Shown: piece after piece, positions 15,921 through 25,683 of the stretch
Numbering within the stretch: position 1 is the first letter of the stretch
Layout of the letters: each line of letters begins with the position of its first letter
NCBI RefSeq assembly: GCF_900110705.1
Contig: NZ_FOEJ01000002.1
Location: 248,001-312,000, forward strand
Reading direction: 5' to 3'
DNA from: Loktanella sp. DSM 29012
GTDB taxonomy: Bacteria; Pseudomonadota; Alphaproteobacteria; Rhodobacterales; Rhodobacteraceae
DNA: 64,000 nucleotides
Program-made: the position numbers and the translations under genes
Notes under the pieces: model-generated
The model's input: the letters and a program-made list of their open reading frames with translations, nothing else
Databases searched by the model: none
What the model was told of the DNA's origin: nothing

Positions 15921-17195
15921 ATGAAGTATATGATGACCTACGACATGATGGAAAGCATGCGAAATACAAACCAGTGGATGGGGGCGACTGCGCGTGCTTT
16001 TGCCAGTTATCCGCTGATGGCCATGACCGCCAACCCGGCAATGGACTGGCTGCGCGCCTGGGGCGAGGTCACGGAACGCACGTTCGAACGGATGGTGGTC
16101 AAGCCAGACTGGAACATTCCCGCCCTGCCCAACACCGACGGCACCGACATGGTCGTCACCACCGAGGTGGTGATGAAACGCCCCTTTGGTGACCTGATCC
16201 GGTTCCGCGTGGGCAACCGTCCCGACCGCACGCGGCGCGTGCTGCTGGTCGCACCGATGTCCGGCCACTATGCCACGCTGGTGCGCAAGACCGTGGTCAG
16301 CCTGCTGCCCGATTGCGACGTCTTCGTCACCGACTGGCACAACGCGCGCGACATTCCGGTCAGCGCTGGAAAATTCGATATCGAGGATTCGACGCTGTAT
16401 CTGGTCGATTTCATGCGCGAGCTGGGGTCGGATATTCACGTCATAGCGGTCTGTCAGCCTGCGCCGCTGACACTCGCGGCCGTCGCCTACCTCGCAGAAG
16501 AGGACCCCAGCGCACAGCCCAGGTCCATGACCCTGATCGGCGGCCCGATCGACCCGGACGCCAACCCGACGGATGTGACCGACTTTGGCCATTCGGTCAG
16601 CATGGGCCAGCTAGAAGAATTGATGATCCAGCGGGTCGGGTTCAAATACAAGGGCGTGGGCCGGCGGGTCTATCCCGGCCTGCTGCAGCTGACGTCGTTC
16701 ATTTCGATGAACAGCGAATTGCATGGCAAGGCCTTTCGTGACCAGATCATCGCCACGGCCAAGGGCGAGGCGTCCGACCACGACAAACATAACGAGTTCT
16801 ACGACGAATATCTGGCCGTCATGGACATGCCTGCCGAATTCTATCTGTCGACAGTGGAACGCGTGTTCAAGAACCGCGACATCGCACGCAACGATTTCAC
16901 CGTCGCGGGTCGCAAGGTCGATATCGGCAAGATCACGACCGTCGCGGTCAAGATCGTCGAAGGTGAAAAGGACGACATTTCGGCACCCGGACAATGTCTG
17001 GCCGCGCTGGACCTGCTGACGGGCCTGCCCGACGACAAGAAGTTCGCGCATCTCGAACCGGGTGCAGGGCATTACGGCATCTTTGCGGGTGGCAAATGGC
17101 GCAAGAACATCCGGCCGTTGGTGCTGGAATTCATCGACGCAAATGCCGGTTCCGCCCCGTCAAAGCCCAAGTCAAATCCGGCCAAGGTCGCCTGA
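15921..17195 (+). CDS. phaZ: Intracellular polyhydroxybutyrate depolymerase PhaZ
   Basis: A 424-residue depolymerase of the intracellular PhaZ1 type, which mobilises PHB granules. It has the family opening MKYMMTYDMMESMRNTNQWMGATARA, an alpha/beta-hydrolase core and the characteristic catalytic Cys in IAVCQPAPLTLAA (near residue 178) instead of Ser, with EPGAGHYGIF carrying the His. The ATG at 15921 is preceded by AAGGAGT (15907-15913), which fixes the start over in-frame codons upstream. No export signal is seen. It is divergent from phaC. Confidence 0.93.
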   Translation: MKYMMTYDMMESMRNTNQWMGATARAFASYPLMAMTANPAMDWLRAWGEVTERTFERMVVKPDWNIPALPNTDGTDMVVTTEVVMKRPFGDLIRFRVGNRPDRTRRVLLVAPMSGHYATLVRKTVVSLLPDCDVFVTDWHNARDIPVSAGKFDIEDSTLYLVDFMRELGSDIHVIAVCQPAPLTLAAVAYLAEEDPSAQPRSMTLIGGPIDPDANPTDVTDFGHSVSMGQLEELMIQRVGFKYKGVGRRVYPGLLQLTSFISMNSELHGKAFRDQIIATAKGEASDHDKHNEFYDEYLAVMDMPAEFYLSTVERVFKNRDIARNDFTVAGRKVDIGKITTVAVKIVEGEKDDISAPGQCLAALDLLTGLPDDKKFAHLEPGAGHYGIFAGGKWRKNIRPLVLEFIDANAGSAPSKPKSNPAKVA

Positions 17196-17228
17196 CGCCC
17201 TCTCTGCCGCCAGACGGCAGCGGCCTGA

Positions 17229-17939
17229 TCAACGCAGAACGAGCGGTTGCTGCATCCAGTCGCGCAGCGCATCTGCCGCAGCCTGCGGTGCCTCTAACGT
17301 CGGCAGGTGGCCTGCGCCCGCAATGACGCGGTGCTGGGCGTAGGGGATCAGCTCAGCCATGAATTGCTGACGGCGCAGGGGATAGACCGTATCCTCGCCG
17401 CCGCTCAGCACCAGTGTAGGCTGCCGCATCTTGCGCAGGGTTGGTGTCTGATCCGGACGGCGCTGCATGGCGCGGGCCTGCATGACATAGGCATCCGCCC
17501 CGACATCGCGGGCCATGTCACCCATCGCATCCAGCGTATCGGACCGGTACGGTCCCTGCCCGATGGCACTGGGTGGCAATTCGGCATGGACCACATCACA
17601 AAACCGACCCGCGCGGGCCGCGACAATCCGCGGTTCACGCGCTGCGGCGATTTCAGGCAGTTCCGACTGTGCGGTGGTGTTGATCAGCGCCAGCCGCGTG
17701 ACGCGCCCTGGCGCTTGCCGCACCACCTCGAGCGCGATGCAACCGCCCATCGACAGACCCGCCAACGCAAACCTTGGCGGGGCCTGCGTCAGGATTTCAC
17801 GCGCGATCTGTTCCATCGTGTCGGCCAGCCCGGTCGGCAGACACATCACGGGACTGGTCGCCGAAAACGCCATGATCTGATGCGCGAACGCCCGCGCGTC
17901 GCACAGCATGGGCGGAAGAAAAACAATCGGTTCGGGCAT
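17229..17939 (-). CDS. Alpha/beta hydrolase
   Basis: A 236-residue single-domain hydrolase: oxyanion region FLPPMLCDARAFAHQ, nucleophile elbow GLSMGGCIALE (Ser), acid near LSGGEDTVYPL and His in VIAGAGHLPTLEAP. The arrangement resembles the MenH/BioH-like small esterases. There is no signal peptide. It is convergent with phaZ, with a 33-base gap, and lies downstream of an MFS transporter gene on the same strand. The substrate is unknown. Confidence 0.8.
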   Translation of the reverse strand: MPEPIVFLPPMLCDARAFAHQIMAFSATSPVMCLPTGLADTMEQIAREILTQAPPRFALAGLSMGGCIALEVVRQAPGRVTRLALINTTAQSELPEIAAAREPRIVAARAGRFCDVVHAELPPSAIGQGPYRSDTLDAMGDMARDVGADAYVMQARAMQRRPDQTPTLRKMRQPTLVLSGGEDTVYPLRRQQFMAELIPYAQHRVIAGAGHLPTLEAPQAAADALRDWMQQPLVLR

Positions 17940-17999
17940 GTTCGGCCTGCTCTTTTTTTGTTTACCCTGTCAAATCAGGGCGCAGGCTGGCAAGCGTGG

Positions 18000-19346
18000 T
18001 CAGCGGTGAGAGGCGATATCGCGTACGCGCGGCCGGTAAAGCGTCCAAAGTGCAACAATCCCCAACGCAAAGATCGCGGCAGGCACAAGTGTCAGCGCGA
18101 TTTCCAGCGTGGCCAGCGCCTGCGGGGTCTGATCGACTACCCCGCTGTCAGAGGCGCGCCAGCCCGCGACAGACAGGATCAGGCCCAGCAGCAAGGGGGC
18201 CAGTGCGTTGGCGACCTTTTGTCCGAACAGCCAGACGGCGCTGAACGCCCCTTCGATTGCGGTGCCGGATCTGCGGCGGGTCACGTCCATCAGGTCAGGA
18301 TACATGGCCCAAGGCACCTGTTGATAGGCGCCGTTGGTCATGCCCGCCAGCAGGAACAGCCCGGCCAGCGGTCCCAGCGTCGGTGCAGGCAGAACGGCCC
18401 GGATGCCCAGCAGCACGGCGATATAGGCCAGCATCCCCAGCGCAAGTGCCGTGGTTTTACCAAAACGACGTGACGCCAGAACCCAGATCGGCTGCGAGAT
18501 GACAGAGCCCACAATGAACATCGCAAACAGCGTCGAAAAGATGCCCAGCGCCCCTGCAAGACCCGATAGCGCCCCCGTGCCGTCGTCGGTCACAAGGTAG
18601 AGCGCGGACAGTTGCAGCCCTGCCGCGATCAGCGCCACCCCCAGCGTGAACACGCCGTAGAGCAGCGTCAGGATGGCAAAGGGCCGGTTTTCCAGCACCA
18701 GCCGCAACACGCTGACGAACCCTTGGGTTGCGGGGGTCGGGATCGTCGGCGCGCGACGGGTGGCAAACAGCATCCCCCAGATGGTCAGCACGATCACCGG
18801 GGCCACCAGCAGGACGGCGCGGGCATAGCCTTCGCGCGTATCACCGGCCAGCGCAGGCACCAGCGCGCCAGCGATCAACAGGCCCAGCGACGCAAATGTC
18901 ATGCGAAACGCCATCATGGTGGACCGTTCGGTCGGGTCTTGGGTCATTTCACCGGCCATGGCACCATAGGGGATCGTGACAAAGGTAAACCCGATGGACG
19001 CGAGGGCGAAAAACGCCGTGACCCACAGGGCGTTGGCCTGCCAGCCCATCCCCTGCGGCACGGCGAACATTGCCACGATCCCCGCCGCGAGGATCAGCGC
19101 GCCCAAGGCAATCCAGGGCATCCGCCGCCCCCAGCGCGAGGTGCTGCGGTCGGACCAGTAGCCCACGATGGGGTCCGTGATCACGTCGAACCCCAGCACG
19201 GCAAAGGTGACGACACCTGCCGCACCCGGCGGGACACCGAGAAACGTTGTCAGATAGGTGAACACCAGCAGCTGTTTGACCACGACAAAGACGTTTACGC
19301 CCATATCGGCCAGACCCCAGCCTGCCTTTTGTCCCATGCTCAACAT
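18000..19346 (-). CDS. MFS transporter, sugar:cation symporter (GPH/MelB-like) family
   Basis: A 448-residue, 12-helix transporter. The start region GQKAGWGLADMGVNVFVVVKQLLVFTYLTTFLG and the GYWSDRSTSRWGRRMPW loop 2 motif are typical of the glycoside-pentoside-hexuronide:cation symporters, although many relatives transport other solutes or lipids. The ATG at 19346 follows GGGAGGG at good spacing; a TTG further upstream is less likely. No sugar-processing enzyme is adjacent, so the substrate is open. Confidence 0.83.
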   Translation of the reverse strand: MLSMGQKAGWGLADMGVNVFVVVKQLLVFTYLTTFLGVPPGAAGVVTFAVLGFDVITDPIVGYWSDRSTSRWGRRMPWIALGALILAAGIVAMFAVPQGMGWQANALWVTAFFALASIGFTFVTIPYGAMAGEMTQDPTERSTMMAFRMTFASLGLLIAGALVPALAGDTREGYARAVLLVAPVIVLTIWGMLFATRRAPTIPTPATQGFVSVLRLVLENRPFAILTLLYGVFTLGVALIAAGLQLSALYLVTDDGTGALSGLAGALGIFSTLFAMFIVGSVISQPIWVLASRRFGKTTALALGMLAYIAVLLGIRAVLPAPTLGPLAGLFLLAGMTNGAYQQVPWAMYPDLMDVTRRRSGTAIEGAFSAVWLFGQKVANALAPLLLGLILSVAGWRASDSGVVDQTPQALATLEIALTLVPAAIFALGIVALWTLYRPRVRDIASHR

Positions 19347-19397
19347 GATGCGCCCTCCCAAGCCCTGCGATACGCTAGGGCCAAAGAGGTGCGCCGC

Positions 19398-20147
19398 CTA
19401 GCCGGACGTTGCGTTCAGCACGTCGGAGATCGCGGTGGTGATCAGGTCCAAACAGGTCGGGTCGGAAAACCGGTGATCGGCCCCTTTGACCAGCGTCAGG
19501 GTCATGTCGGGGCCGGTCGCGTGACCCAGCAGGCGCAGGGCCACCGATTGATCGACGTCGGCGTCAGCGGTGCCTTGCAGGAACCGGGTCGGGAACGGCA
19601 ATGGCAGAGGGTCGCGCAAGACAAGGTGGTTGCGGCCATCGTCAATCAGGCGGCGGGTGATGATGTAGGGATCGCCGTAGTCGCTGGGCAAGGCGATCTG
19701 GCCCTTGTTCGCCAGATCATCGCGCTGGGCGGGGGTGGCATTGGCCCACATGGAATCTTCGGTAAAGTCGGGGGCAGCGGCGATGGTGACCAGACCTGCG
19801 ATGCGGTCAGGGATGGCGCGGGACAGCAACAGTGAAATCCAGCCGCCCATGGAGGATCCGACTAGGACCAGCGGCCCGTCGATCAGACTGACGGCGGCCT
19901 GCGCGTCCTGAAACCAGTCACCGATTGCACCCTCGGTAAAGGCGCCAGAACTGTCGCCGTGACCCGAATAGTCGAACCGCAGAAATGCGCGCTTGTGGGA
20001 CTTGCACCAGTCTTCGAGATAGACCGCCTTGGTCCCGCCCATGTCGGATTTGAAACCGCCCAGAAACACGACCGTCGGACCCTGCCCCGCTGTCAGGTGA
20101 TATGCGATCTGGCGACCCTCGGGCGTGGTCAGGGTATCATGCGTCAT
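19398..20147 (-). CDS. Alpha/beta hydrolase
   Basis: A 249-residue hydrolase: FLGGFKSDMGGTKA at the oxyanion loop, FDYSGHGDSSG, nucleophile Ser in GSSMGGWISL, Asp in GTADADVDQS and His in GADHRFSDPTCLD. It resembles the palmitoyl-protein thioesterase ABHD10-like group. The first 11 bases overlap the end of the upstream MFS gene, so the two are probably translationally coupled. Confidence 0.8.
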   Translation of the reverse strand: MTHDTLTTPEGRQIAYHLTAGQGPTVVFLGGFKSDMGGTKAVYLEDWCKSHKRAFLRFDYSGHGDSSGAFTEGAIGDWFQDAQAAVSLIDGPLVLVGSSMGGWISLLLSRAIPDRIAGLVTIAAAPDFTEDSMWANATPAQRDDLANKGQIALPSDYGDPYIITRRLIDDGRNHLVLRDPLPLPFPTRFLQGTADADVDQSVALRLLGHATGPDMTLTLVKGADHRFSDPTCLDLITTAISDVLNATSG

Positions 20148-21417
20148 CTTGCACCTCGTTCAGGCCCAGCGACAGGGCGCTTGCTGTCCAACACATCACG
20201 GCGAACAGGGCGATGACAAGGGGCACCGACACGGAGGCGATACCAGCAAACGCCGCACCGGCGGCGAACAGAACGACGCCGACGACCGTGTTTGACAGGG
20301 CCGTATAGGGCGCGCGATCGGCTGCGTCGGCCATATCGACCAGATGCGTGGACCGGCCCTGACGCACCCCGTTGTAGGCGATCATCAGGCCGAACAGCGC
20401 CAGCGGAATTACACCCGGCGCGCCGATGCCACCCAGCCAGTCCAGCAGGGCGACGACAGACAGCACGCCCCCACCCGCAAGACCCGCGTACAGCAGCACG
20501 CGGCGCGACGACCGGTCAGACAGCCGCCCCCAGACGTAGGATGACAGTAGTGAGGCGATGGCACTGGCCAGCACCAGCGCGCCCAGTTGGCCAAAGCCCG
20601 AGTCCGGGTTCAGCAAAACGAAATACGGCGGGGCCAGTGCCGTGCCCACCAGCAGGCTGCGCACGACGATGAACCGCATCAGCTGCGGGTCCTCACGCAG
20701 CAGTCTGAACTGGTCCCAGCCGATGCTGCGCGCAGCGTCGCCCGTGCTGGGCTGTTCGCGCAGGGTGGCGAAAATGGCAGCTCCCCCGATCCAGAAACCG
20801 CCCGCCAGCAGCAGGGCGGCAATGACGACGGCATAGCGGTCGCCGATCCCGGTCAGCAGGATCAGCGCGAACACGATCACACCGACGCTGGCCGCCGTGC
20901 TGGCCGCACCCGTGGCCGTGCCGCGCCGCGATTTGCCGACGGTTTTGCCCAGCACGTCCTTGTAACTGGCGGAACAGACCGACCGGGCCAGCGCCAGCAC
21001 CGCCAGCAGGCCCACGATCACAGCACCCGCCGCATTGCCGTCCAGCGTCAGCGCCGCCACGGCAATCAGGATTGCGCAGATACCCTGGACAAATGCGCCA
21101 CCCGCCCAGAACCATTTGCGGATGGTCTGACGGGTGATCACGGGTGTTGTGAATAGTTGTGGCAACAGTGCGCCGCTTTCGCGGACGGGCACCAGCAGGC
21201 CAGTCCAAAACGCCCCTGCACCCAGCGATGTCAAAAGCCACGACAGCACCAGTTTGGGATCGATCAGACCGTCCGCGATCTTGGATCCCGACAGCGACAA
21301 GACATGGCGCAGGAAACTGCCCGGCTCGACCGCGGCGGCATCATCGGAAAGCCCACCTTGGGTATCGGGATCGTCAACGAGATATTCGAACAGGTCGTCG
21401 GGCAGGTCTTGGGGCAT
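20137..21417 (-). CDS. MFS transporter
   Basis: A 426-residue transporter with an acidic, soluble N-terminus of about 40 residues (MPQDLPDDLFEYLVDDPDTQGG) and about 12 membrane helices. The loop WGRLSDRSSRRVLLYAG is the MFS motif A. I set the start at 21417, since the frame stays open a further 2 kb upstream only as an antisense shadow of thrS. It is divergent from thrS and overlaps the downstream hydrolase by 11 bases. The substrate is unknown. Confidence 0.82.
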   Translation of the reverse strand: MPQDLPDDLFEYLVDDPDTQGGLSDDAAAVEPGSFLRHVLSLSGSKIADGLIDPKLVLSWLLTSLGAGAFWTGLLVPVRESGALLPQLFTTPVITRQTIRKWFWAGGAFVQGICAILIAVAALTLDGNAAGAVIVGLLAVLALARSVCSASYKDVLGKTVGKSRRGTATGAASTAASVGVIVFALILLTGIGDRYAVVIAALLLAGGFWIGGAAIFATLREQPSTGDAARSIGWDQFRLLREDPQLMRFIVVRSLLVGTALAPPYFVLLNPDSGFGQLGALVLASAIASLLSSYVWGRLSDRSSRRVLLYAGLAGGGVLSVVALLDWLGGIGAPGVIPLALFGLMIAYNGVRQGRSTHLVDMADAADRAPYTALSNTVVGVVLFAAGAAFAGIASVSVPLVIALFAVMCWTASALSLGLNEVQDDA

Positions 21418-21552
21418 GGTGTCCTCTGTCTTGGTTTGCGACAGACATAGTGCGGCGTCGTGCATTGACACCATGTCCCGTGCAGGCCATTCAGACCGCA
21501 CATATCCCGCAACCGGGCGCACCTGTAGGCGCCAAACAGACGAGGAGCCGAC

Positions 21553-23499
21553 ATGGCCCAGATCACCCTGACACTTCCCGATGGCAATGCACGCACATAC
21601 GACGCCGGCGTCACCGCTGGCGACGTGGCTGCCGATATTTCGACCAGCCTGCGCAAAAAGGCGATCAGCGCCACGGTGAACGGCCAGCACTATGACCTTG
21701 CCTGGCCGATCTCGGCGGACGCCGATATCGCGATCAACACGATGAAGGACCGCGAGCCCGCGCTGGAACTTGTGCGCCATGACCTGGCACACATCATGGC
21801 GCGCGCGGTCCAAGAGATCTGGCCAGACACGCAGGTCACCATCGGGCCGGTGATCAAGGACGGCTGGTATTACGATTTCGACCGGGCAGAGCCGTTCACG
21901 CCGGAGGATCTGGCGACGATCGAGGCCAAGATGAAACAGATCATCAACGCCCGCGACGACGTCCGCACAGAGGTTTGGGACCGCGACCGTGCGATCCAGC
22001 ATTACACCGACAAGGGCGAGCCCTATAAGGTCGAACTGATCGAGAGCATCCCCGGCGACGAGCCGCTGCGCATGTATTGGCACGGCGACTGGCAGGACCT
22101 GTGCCGTGGTCCGCATCTGCAAAACACGGGTCAGGTGCCGGGCGACTCCTGGCGTCTGATGTCCATCGCAGGGGCCTATTGGCGCGGCGACAGCGACCGC
22201 GCGATGCTGCAACGTATCTACGGCATGGCCTTTACCAACAAAGAGGACCTGAAGGCGCATCTGACGATGCTGGAGGAAGCCGCCAAGCGCGACCACCGCC
22301 GTCTGGGCCGCGAGATGGACCTGTATCACATGCAGGAAGAGGCCCCCGGTCAGGTGTTCTGGCACCCCAACGGCTGGACGATCTACACCGAATTGCAGGA
22401 CTACATGCGCCGCAAACAGCGCGCCGACGATTATGTCGAGGTGAACACGCCGCAGGTGGTGAACCGCGTGCTGTGGGAAAAATCCGGCCACTGGGACAAC
22501 TATCAGGACCATATGTTCATTGTCGAAGTGGACGAGGAACACGCCCGCGAAAAGACGGTGAACGCGCTGAAACCGATGAACTGCCCCTGCCACGTGCAGG
22601 TGTTCAACCAAGGTCTGAAATCCTACCGCGACCTGCCGCTGCGCATGGCGGAATTCGGGTCGTGCAACCGCTATGAACCTTCTGGCGCGCTGCACGGGAT
22701 CATGCGCGTGCGCGGTTTCACGCAGGACGACGGGCATATTTTCTGCACCAACGACCAGATCGTGGCCGAAACGGAAAAATTCATCAAACTGCTTGCCTCG
22801 GTCTATGCTGATCTGGGGTTCGAGAACTGGACGATCAAACTCTCGACCCGCCCCGAAAAGCGGATCGGGAGCGACGAAAGCTGGGACCGCGTCGAGAAGG
22901 CGCTGGGCGATGCCTGTCAGGCCGCGGGCTATGATTTCGAGCTGCTGCCAGGCGAAGGCGCGTTCTATGGCCCCAAGCTGGAATTCACGCTGACCGACGC
23001 CATCGGACGTGAATGGCAATGCGGCACCTTGCAGGTTGACCCCAACCTGCCGGAACGGCTGGATGCGAATTACATCGCGCAGGACGGCGACAAACATCGC
23101 CCCGTGATGCTGCACCGCGCCGTGCTGGGATCGTTCGAGCGGTTCATAGGTATCCTGATCGAGAGCCACGCAGGCAAGCTGCCGTTCTGGCTGGCCCCGC
23201 GTCAGGTGGTCGTCGCGACCATCGTGTCGGACGCGGACGACTATGCGACCGAGATCGTGGCCGCGTTGCGCAAGGCGGGTGTGCGCGCCGAGGCCGATAC
23301 GCGTAATGAAAAGATCAATTACAAGGTCCGCGAACATTCCGTCGGCAAGGTGCCCGTCATCCTCGCGCTGGGCGCGCGCGAAGTCGAGGAACGCACCGTT
23401 ACCGTGCGGCGGCTGGGCGAAAAGCAGACGCAGGTGATGGATCTGCACGCAATCCTCGCATCACTCAAGGACGACGCGACGCCACCCGATCTGCGCTGA
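21553..23499 (+). CDS. thrS: Threonyl-tRNA synthetase
   Basis: A 648-residue class II synthetase charging tRNA-Thr. The domains in order are TGS (residues 1-60, [18 protein letters not shown]), the second additional editing domain with [11 protein letters not shown] and YYDF, the catalytic core with motif 2 (the zinc Cys in [12 protein letters not shown] and [21 protein letters not shown] split) and motif 3 ([12 protein letters not shown]), and the C-terminal anticodon-binding domain ([17 protein letters not shown]). The length is standard. The start follows GAGGAGCC. Confidence 0.98.
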   Translation: MAQITLTLPDGNARTYDAGVTAGDVAADISTSLRKKAISATVNGQHYDLAWPISADADIAINTMKDREPALELVRHDLAHIMARAVQEIWPDTQVTIGPVIKDGWYYDFDRAEPFTPEDLATIEAKMKQIINARDDVRTEVWDRDRAIQHYTDKGEPYKVELIESIPGDEPLRMYWHGDWQDLCRGPHLQNTGQVPGDSWRLMSIAGAYWRGDSDRAMLQRIYGMAFTNKEDLKAHLTMLEEAAKRDHRRLGREMDLYHMQEEAPGQVFWHPNGWTIYTELQDYMRRKQRADDYVEVNTPQVVNRVLWEKSGHWDNYQDHMFIVEVDEEHAREKTVNALKPMNCPCHVQVFNQGLKSYRDLPLRMAEFGSCNRYEPSGALHGIMRVRGFTQDDGHIFCTNDQIVAETEKFIKLLASVYADLGFENWTIKLSTRPEKRIGSDESWDRVEKALGDACQAAGYDFELLPGEGAFYGPKLEFTLTDAIGREWQCGTLQVDPNLPERLDANYIAQDGDKHRPVMLHRAVLGSFERFIGILIESHAGKLPFWLAPRQVVVATIVSDADDYATEIVAALRKAGVRAEADTRNEKINYKVREHSVGKVPVILALGAREVEERTVTVRRLGEKQTQVMDLHAILASLKDDATPPDLR

Positions 23500-23516
23500 A
23501 CATTAGCCAAGGAGGG

Positions 23517-23575
23517 CCGAATTTTCGCGAAAATTCGGTGGGGGCGCTGCCCCCAGACCCCCGGGATATTTTGAA
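23517..23575 (+). repeat. Composite intergenic element with hairpins (copy A), likely thrS terminator
   Basis: A perfect 22-base palindrome (23517-23538, arms CCGAATTTTCG) is followed by the hairpin GGGGGC-GCT-GCCCCC (23540-23554), then CCCCCGGGATATTTT. The same hairpin plus CCCGGGATATTTT arrangement occurs at 60536-60590 and, inverted, at 55020-55072. It lies directly after thrS and probably ends both thrS and the opposing pseudogene. Confidence 0.7.
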
Positions 23576-23579
23576 AACA

Positions 23580-24489
23580 GCGCGTGCCGGCGCTCGGGTC
23601 GTGATGATCGGCGTCACGATGTTGGTCATGAGAAGCCCGATGCCTGCATATGCCTTTGCCAAGATCCGTTCCTTGAACACCAACGGACCGATCAGCACAG
23701 AAAAAAGTTCGATCTGGCCGACGCCGTAGAACAGCGCCACGGTCTGCAGCATGGAGGCAGTGAACCAGCAAAGCGACCCCGCCATGCTGGTCAGCCCGGC
23801 CCCTGCCATGCCGAAAATACGGACGTGATCTGACCAGCTCATGTGGTCCGCAATCAGAGGCTCATGACCGTCGTTTAAAAGGCTGTGGCGCACGCCAGCG
23901 TGATGACCGCGCGGAAAAACACGTCCCCTTAAGCCAGTGAGAGTGACGCACCACGATAGCCTGCGACCGATAGTGCGAAAAACATGCCATATCCCAGGCC
24001 AAAGCAGCCGCCCGATTGAACAGACGACTGTGCCATGGGCCTATGGCCTGCGGTTCATCCGAGAGGAGCAGCACCCCCGGCAGGCCGAACAAGAGTGCCA
24101 GCCAGGCGACCGTAGGTAAACTTTCGCCCAATATGAGCACGGCAACGAGCGCGGACAGGACAACCTTTGCCTCCTTGAAAGGTACCCCAACGGCAAAGTG
24201 TCGATGGATAAACAGAGTGACGACACAGAGCGTTGCGAGGATTTGCGACGCGCCGTCCAGAACAGCGAGCCCCAGATGCGGCGGCAAAAGTGTTGCCGCC
24301 TGATCAGTTGCGCTTGCGTCGATCAAGGCGAGAAGAGCCGTGAGCGGCGCGGAATAGACAAACCGTGCAAAAGTTTCGCCAGCGGTTGAGAGGATCGCGG
24401 GCCGCAATTGTTTTTACAGCATGAACCGGATGGTCTTGGGCAGCCGCCGCGCCAAGTGTGACCCAGACCCAAAGATAAGGCCAATTCAC
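23580..24489 (-). pseudogene. Broken EamA/DMT family transporter
   Basis: Homology to a ten-helix EamA transporter runs through this segment but in three frames. It begins GTG at 24489 (MNWPYLWVWVTLGAAAAQ), overlapping the stop of the upstream gene. It then shifts frame by one extra base near 24433-24438, continuing as RPAILSTAGETFARFVYSAPLTALLALI and LGYGMFFALSVAGYRGASLSLA, and shifts again before AGLTSMAGSLCWFTASMLQTVALFY. In the inferred ancestral frame there are stops at 24416, 23931, 23877, 23856 and 23841, several explained by C-to-T or G-to-A changes in Gln or Trp codons. It is non-functional. Confidence 0.85.
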
Positions 24490-25682
24490 TTGCGCCCCAC
24501 AGCGCGGCCGGCACCGTCAGGCATCGGCAATCCCGCATGGGCCGCAGCGATGCGCGCCAGCGGGATAGCGACGGCGTCACTTGGTGCGCAAGCCGACCGG
24601 GTCGTCAGGCTGACGTGGATCAACATATGTTCCCCCGTTGCCAGCAGCCTGTCCCCCGCCCACATGCGGTGAAAGAGATGCATCTTTTTCCCACGCCCCG
24701 CCAACACTTGCGTGTCGATGTGGATACCGGTTCCCTCCTGCACCTCGTCGAGGTGACGGATATGGGTTTCCGCGGTGAAAAAGCTGTGACCTGCCGCGAC
24801 ATAACCGGGTGTACATCCCACGAGGATCATCATGCGGTCCGTCGCCTCGCCAAAGGCATGCAGGTAGCGCGCTTCGGTCATATGGCCGTTGTAGTCGGTC
24901 CAGTCCAGCGGGACAGCGCGGGCAAAGGTGGTCACGGGCCGCGATAGATCAACCACGCTGGCAAGTGTTCGTGGCACCGTGTCCCGTGCCAGGTCCAGCG
25001 CGTTCAGGACGCTTCCCACACCGTGATTGCGGGTCTTGAACCCGCGCAACAACGTCACCAGCAGCCTGTCCCGCGCGTCCCCGTCAGGTACACAGTCCGC
25101 AACCATGCAAAGCGCTTGCTGTGTCTCAACCAGTGCCGTGTCACGCGATGCGTTCTCACCCACTGGCACCATGCCCAGTGATCTGAGCGTCGCGACCGCA
25201 CCGGCGACCACGGGCGCGGGATTGGCCGGGCTCTGCGTCATTGCAACCGACGGCATGAGGTAGATCGGATCGAAGCCCACTGCGCCGATGATCTGGCCGG
25301 GAGAGGCTGTCGCCGATTGCAACGCTGCAACGTCATGATCCGCGCTGCCGATCGCGATGATGGCGGTTAGTGGGCAGAGGGCCGCGACCGTGGCAATCAG
25401 GTCCCGGGCGGCCGGCAGGTCAGGTGGCGGGCAAACCGTGATCCAGTCCACCCCGGCCACAGTCGCGGCAAGGTCCTGCTGCAGGCTGCGGCGTCCCGGG
25501 CGGGGCGGCACAACGTCACTCAGGCTGGACAGCGCGCGGCCTGCACGCGCCAACAGGTCGGACCCTTGCGCAGAGGACGGGACCACACCGGCGTGAACCA
25601 CCACGTCCCACCCCATCAACTGGAAACGTGCAGCCCAGCCGGCCGCAGCGGGTCCTGATCCGATGATCGCAGCGCGCGGCAC
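24486..25682 (-). CDS. Degenerate carnitine 3-dehydrogenase domain fused to a thioesterase domain
   Basis: A 398-residue protein. Residues about 1-240 resemble L-carnitine dehydrogenase (AAIIGSGPAAAGWAARFQLMGWDVVVH), but the catalytic His of the family's HPFNP block is Gly (AVGFDPIY), the Ser and Glu positions are also changed, and the C-terminal helical dehydrogenase domain is missing (fusions are usually near 490 residues). Residues about 255-385 form a hotdog thioesterase (LDWTDYNGHMTEARYLHAFGEATD) that looks intact; in known fusions it hydrolyses betainyl-CoA. The dehydrogenase half is probably inactive. It sits in an operon with two lipoproteins upstream and a broken EamA gene downstream. 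Confidence 0.75.
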   Translation of the reverse strand: MPRAAIIGSGPAAAGWAARFQLMGWDVVVHAGVVPSSAQGSDLLARAGRALSSLSDVVPPRPGRRSLQQDLAATVAGVDWITVCPPPDLPAARDLIATVAALCPLTAIIAIGSADHDVAALQSATASPGQIIGAVGFDPIYLMPSVAMTQSPANPAPVVAGAVATLRSLGMVPVGENASRDTALVETQQALCMVADCVPDGDARDRLLVTLLRGFKTRNHGVGSVLNALDLARDTVPRTLASVVDLSRPVTTFARAVPLDWTDYNGHMTEARYLHAFGEATDRMMILVGCTPGYVAAGHSFFTAETHIRHLDEVQEGTGIHIDTQVLAGRGKKMHLFHRMWAGDRLLATGEHMLIHVSLTTRSACAPSDAVAIPLARIAAAHAGLPMPDGAGRAVGRK

Positions 25683-25683
25683 G

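Noticed and set aside
21418-23448. A very long open frame on the minus strand upstream of the MFS transporter, opposite thrS, which would make the transporter an 1100-residue fusion.
   Set aside because: It has no recognisable domain, is antisense to a full-length conserved synthetase, and the MFS homology begins cleanly at MPQDLPDD. Long antisense frames are common in GC-rich genes.
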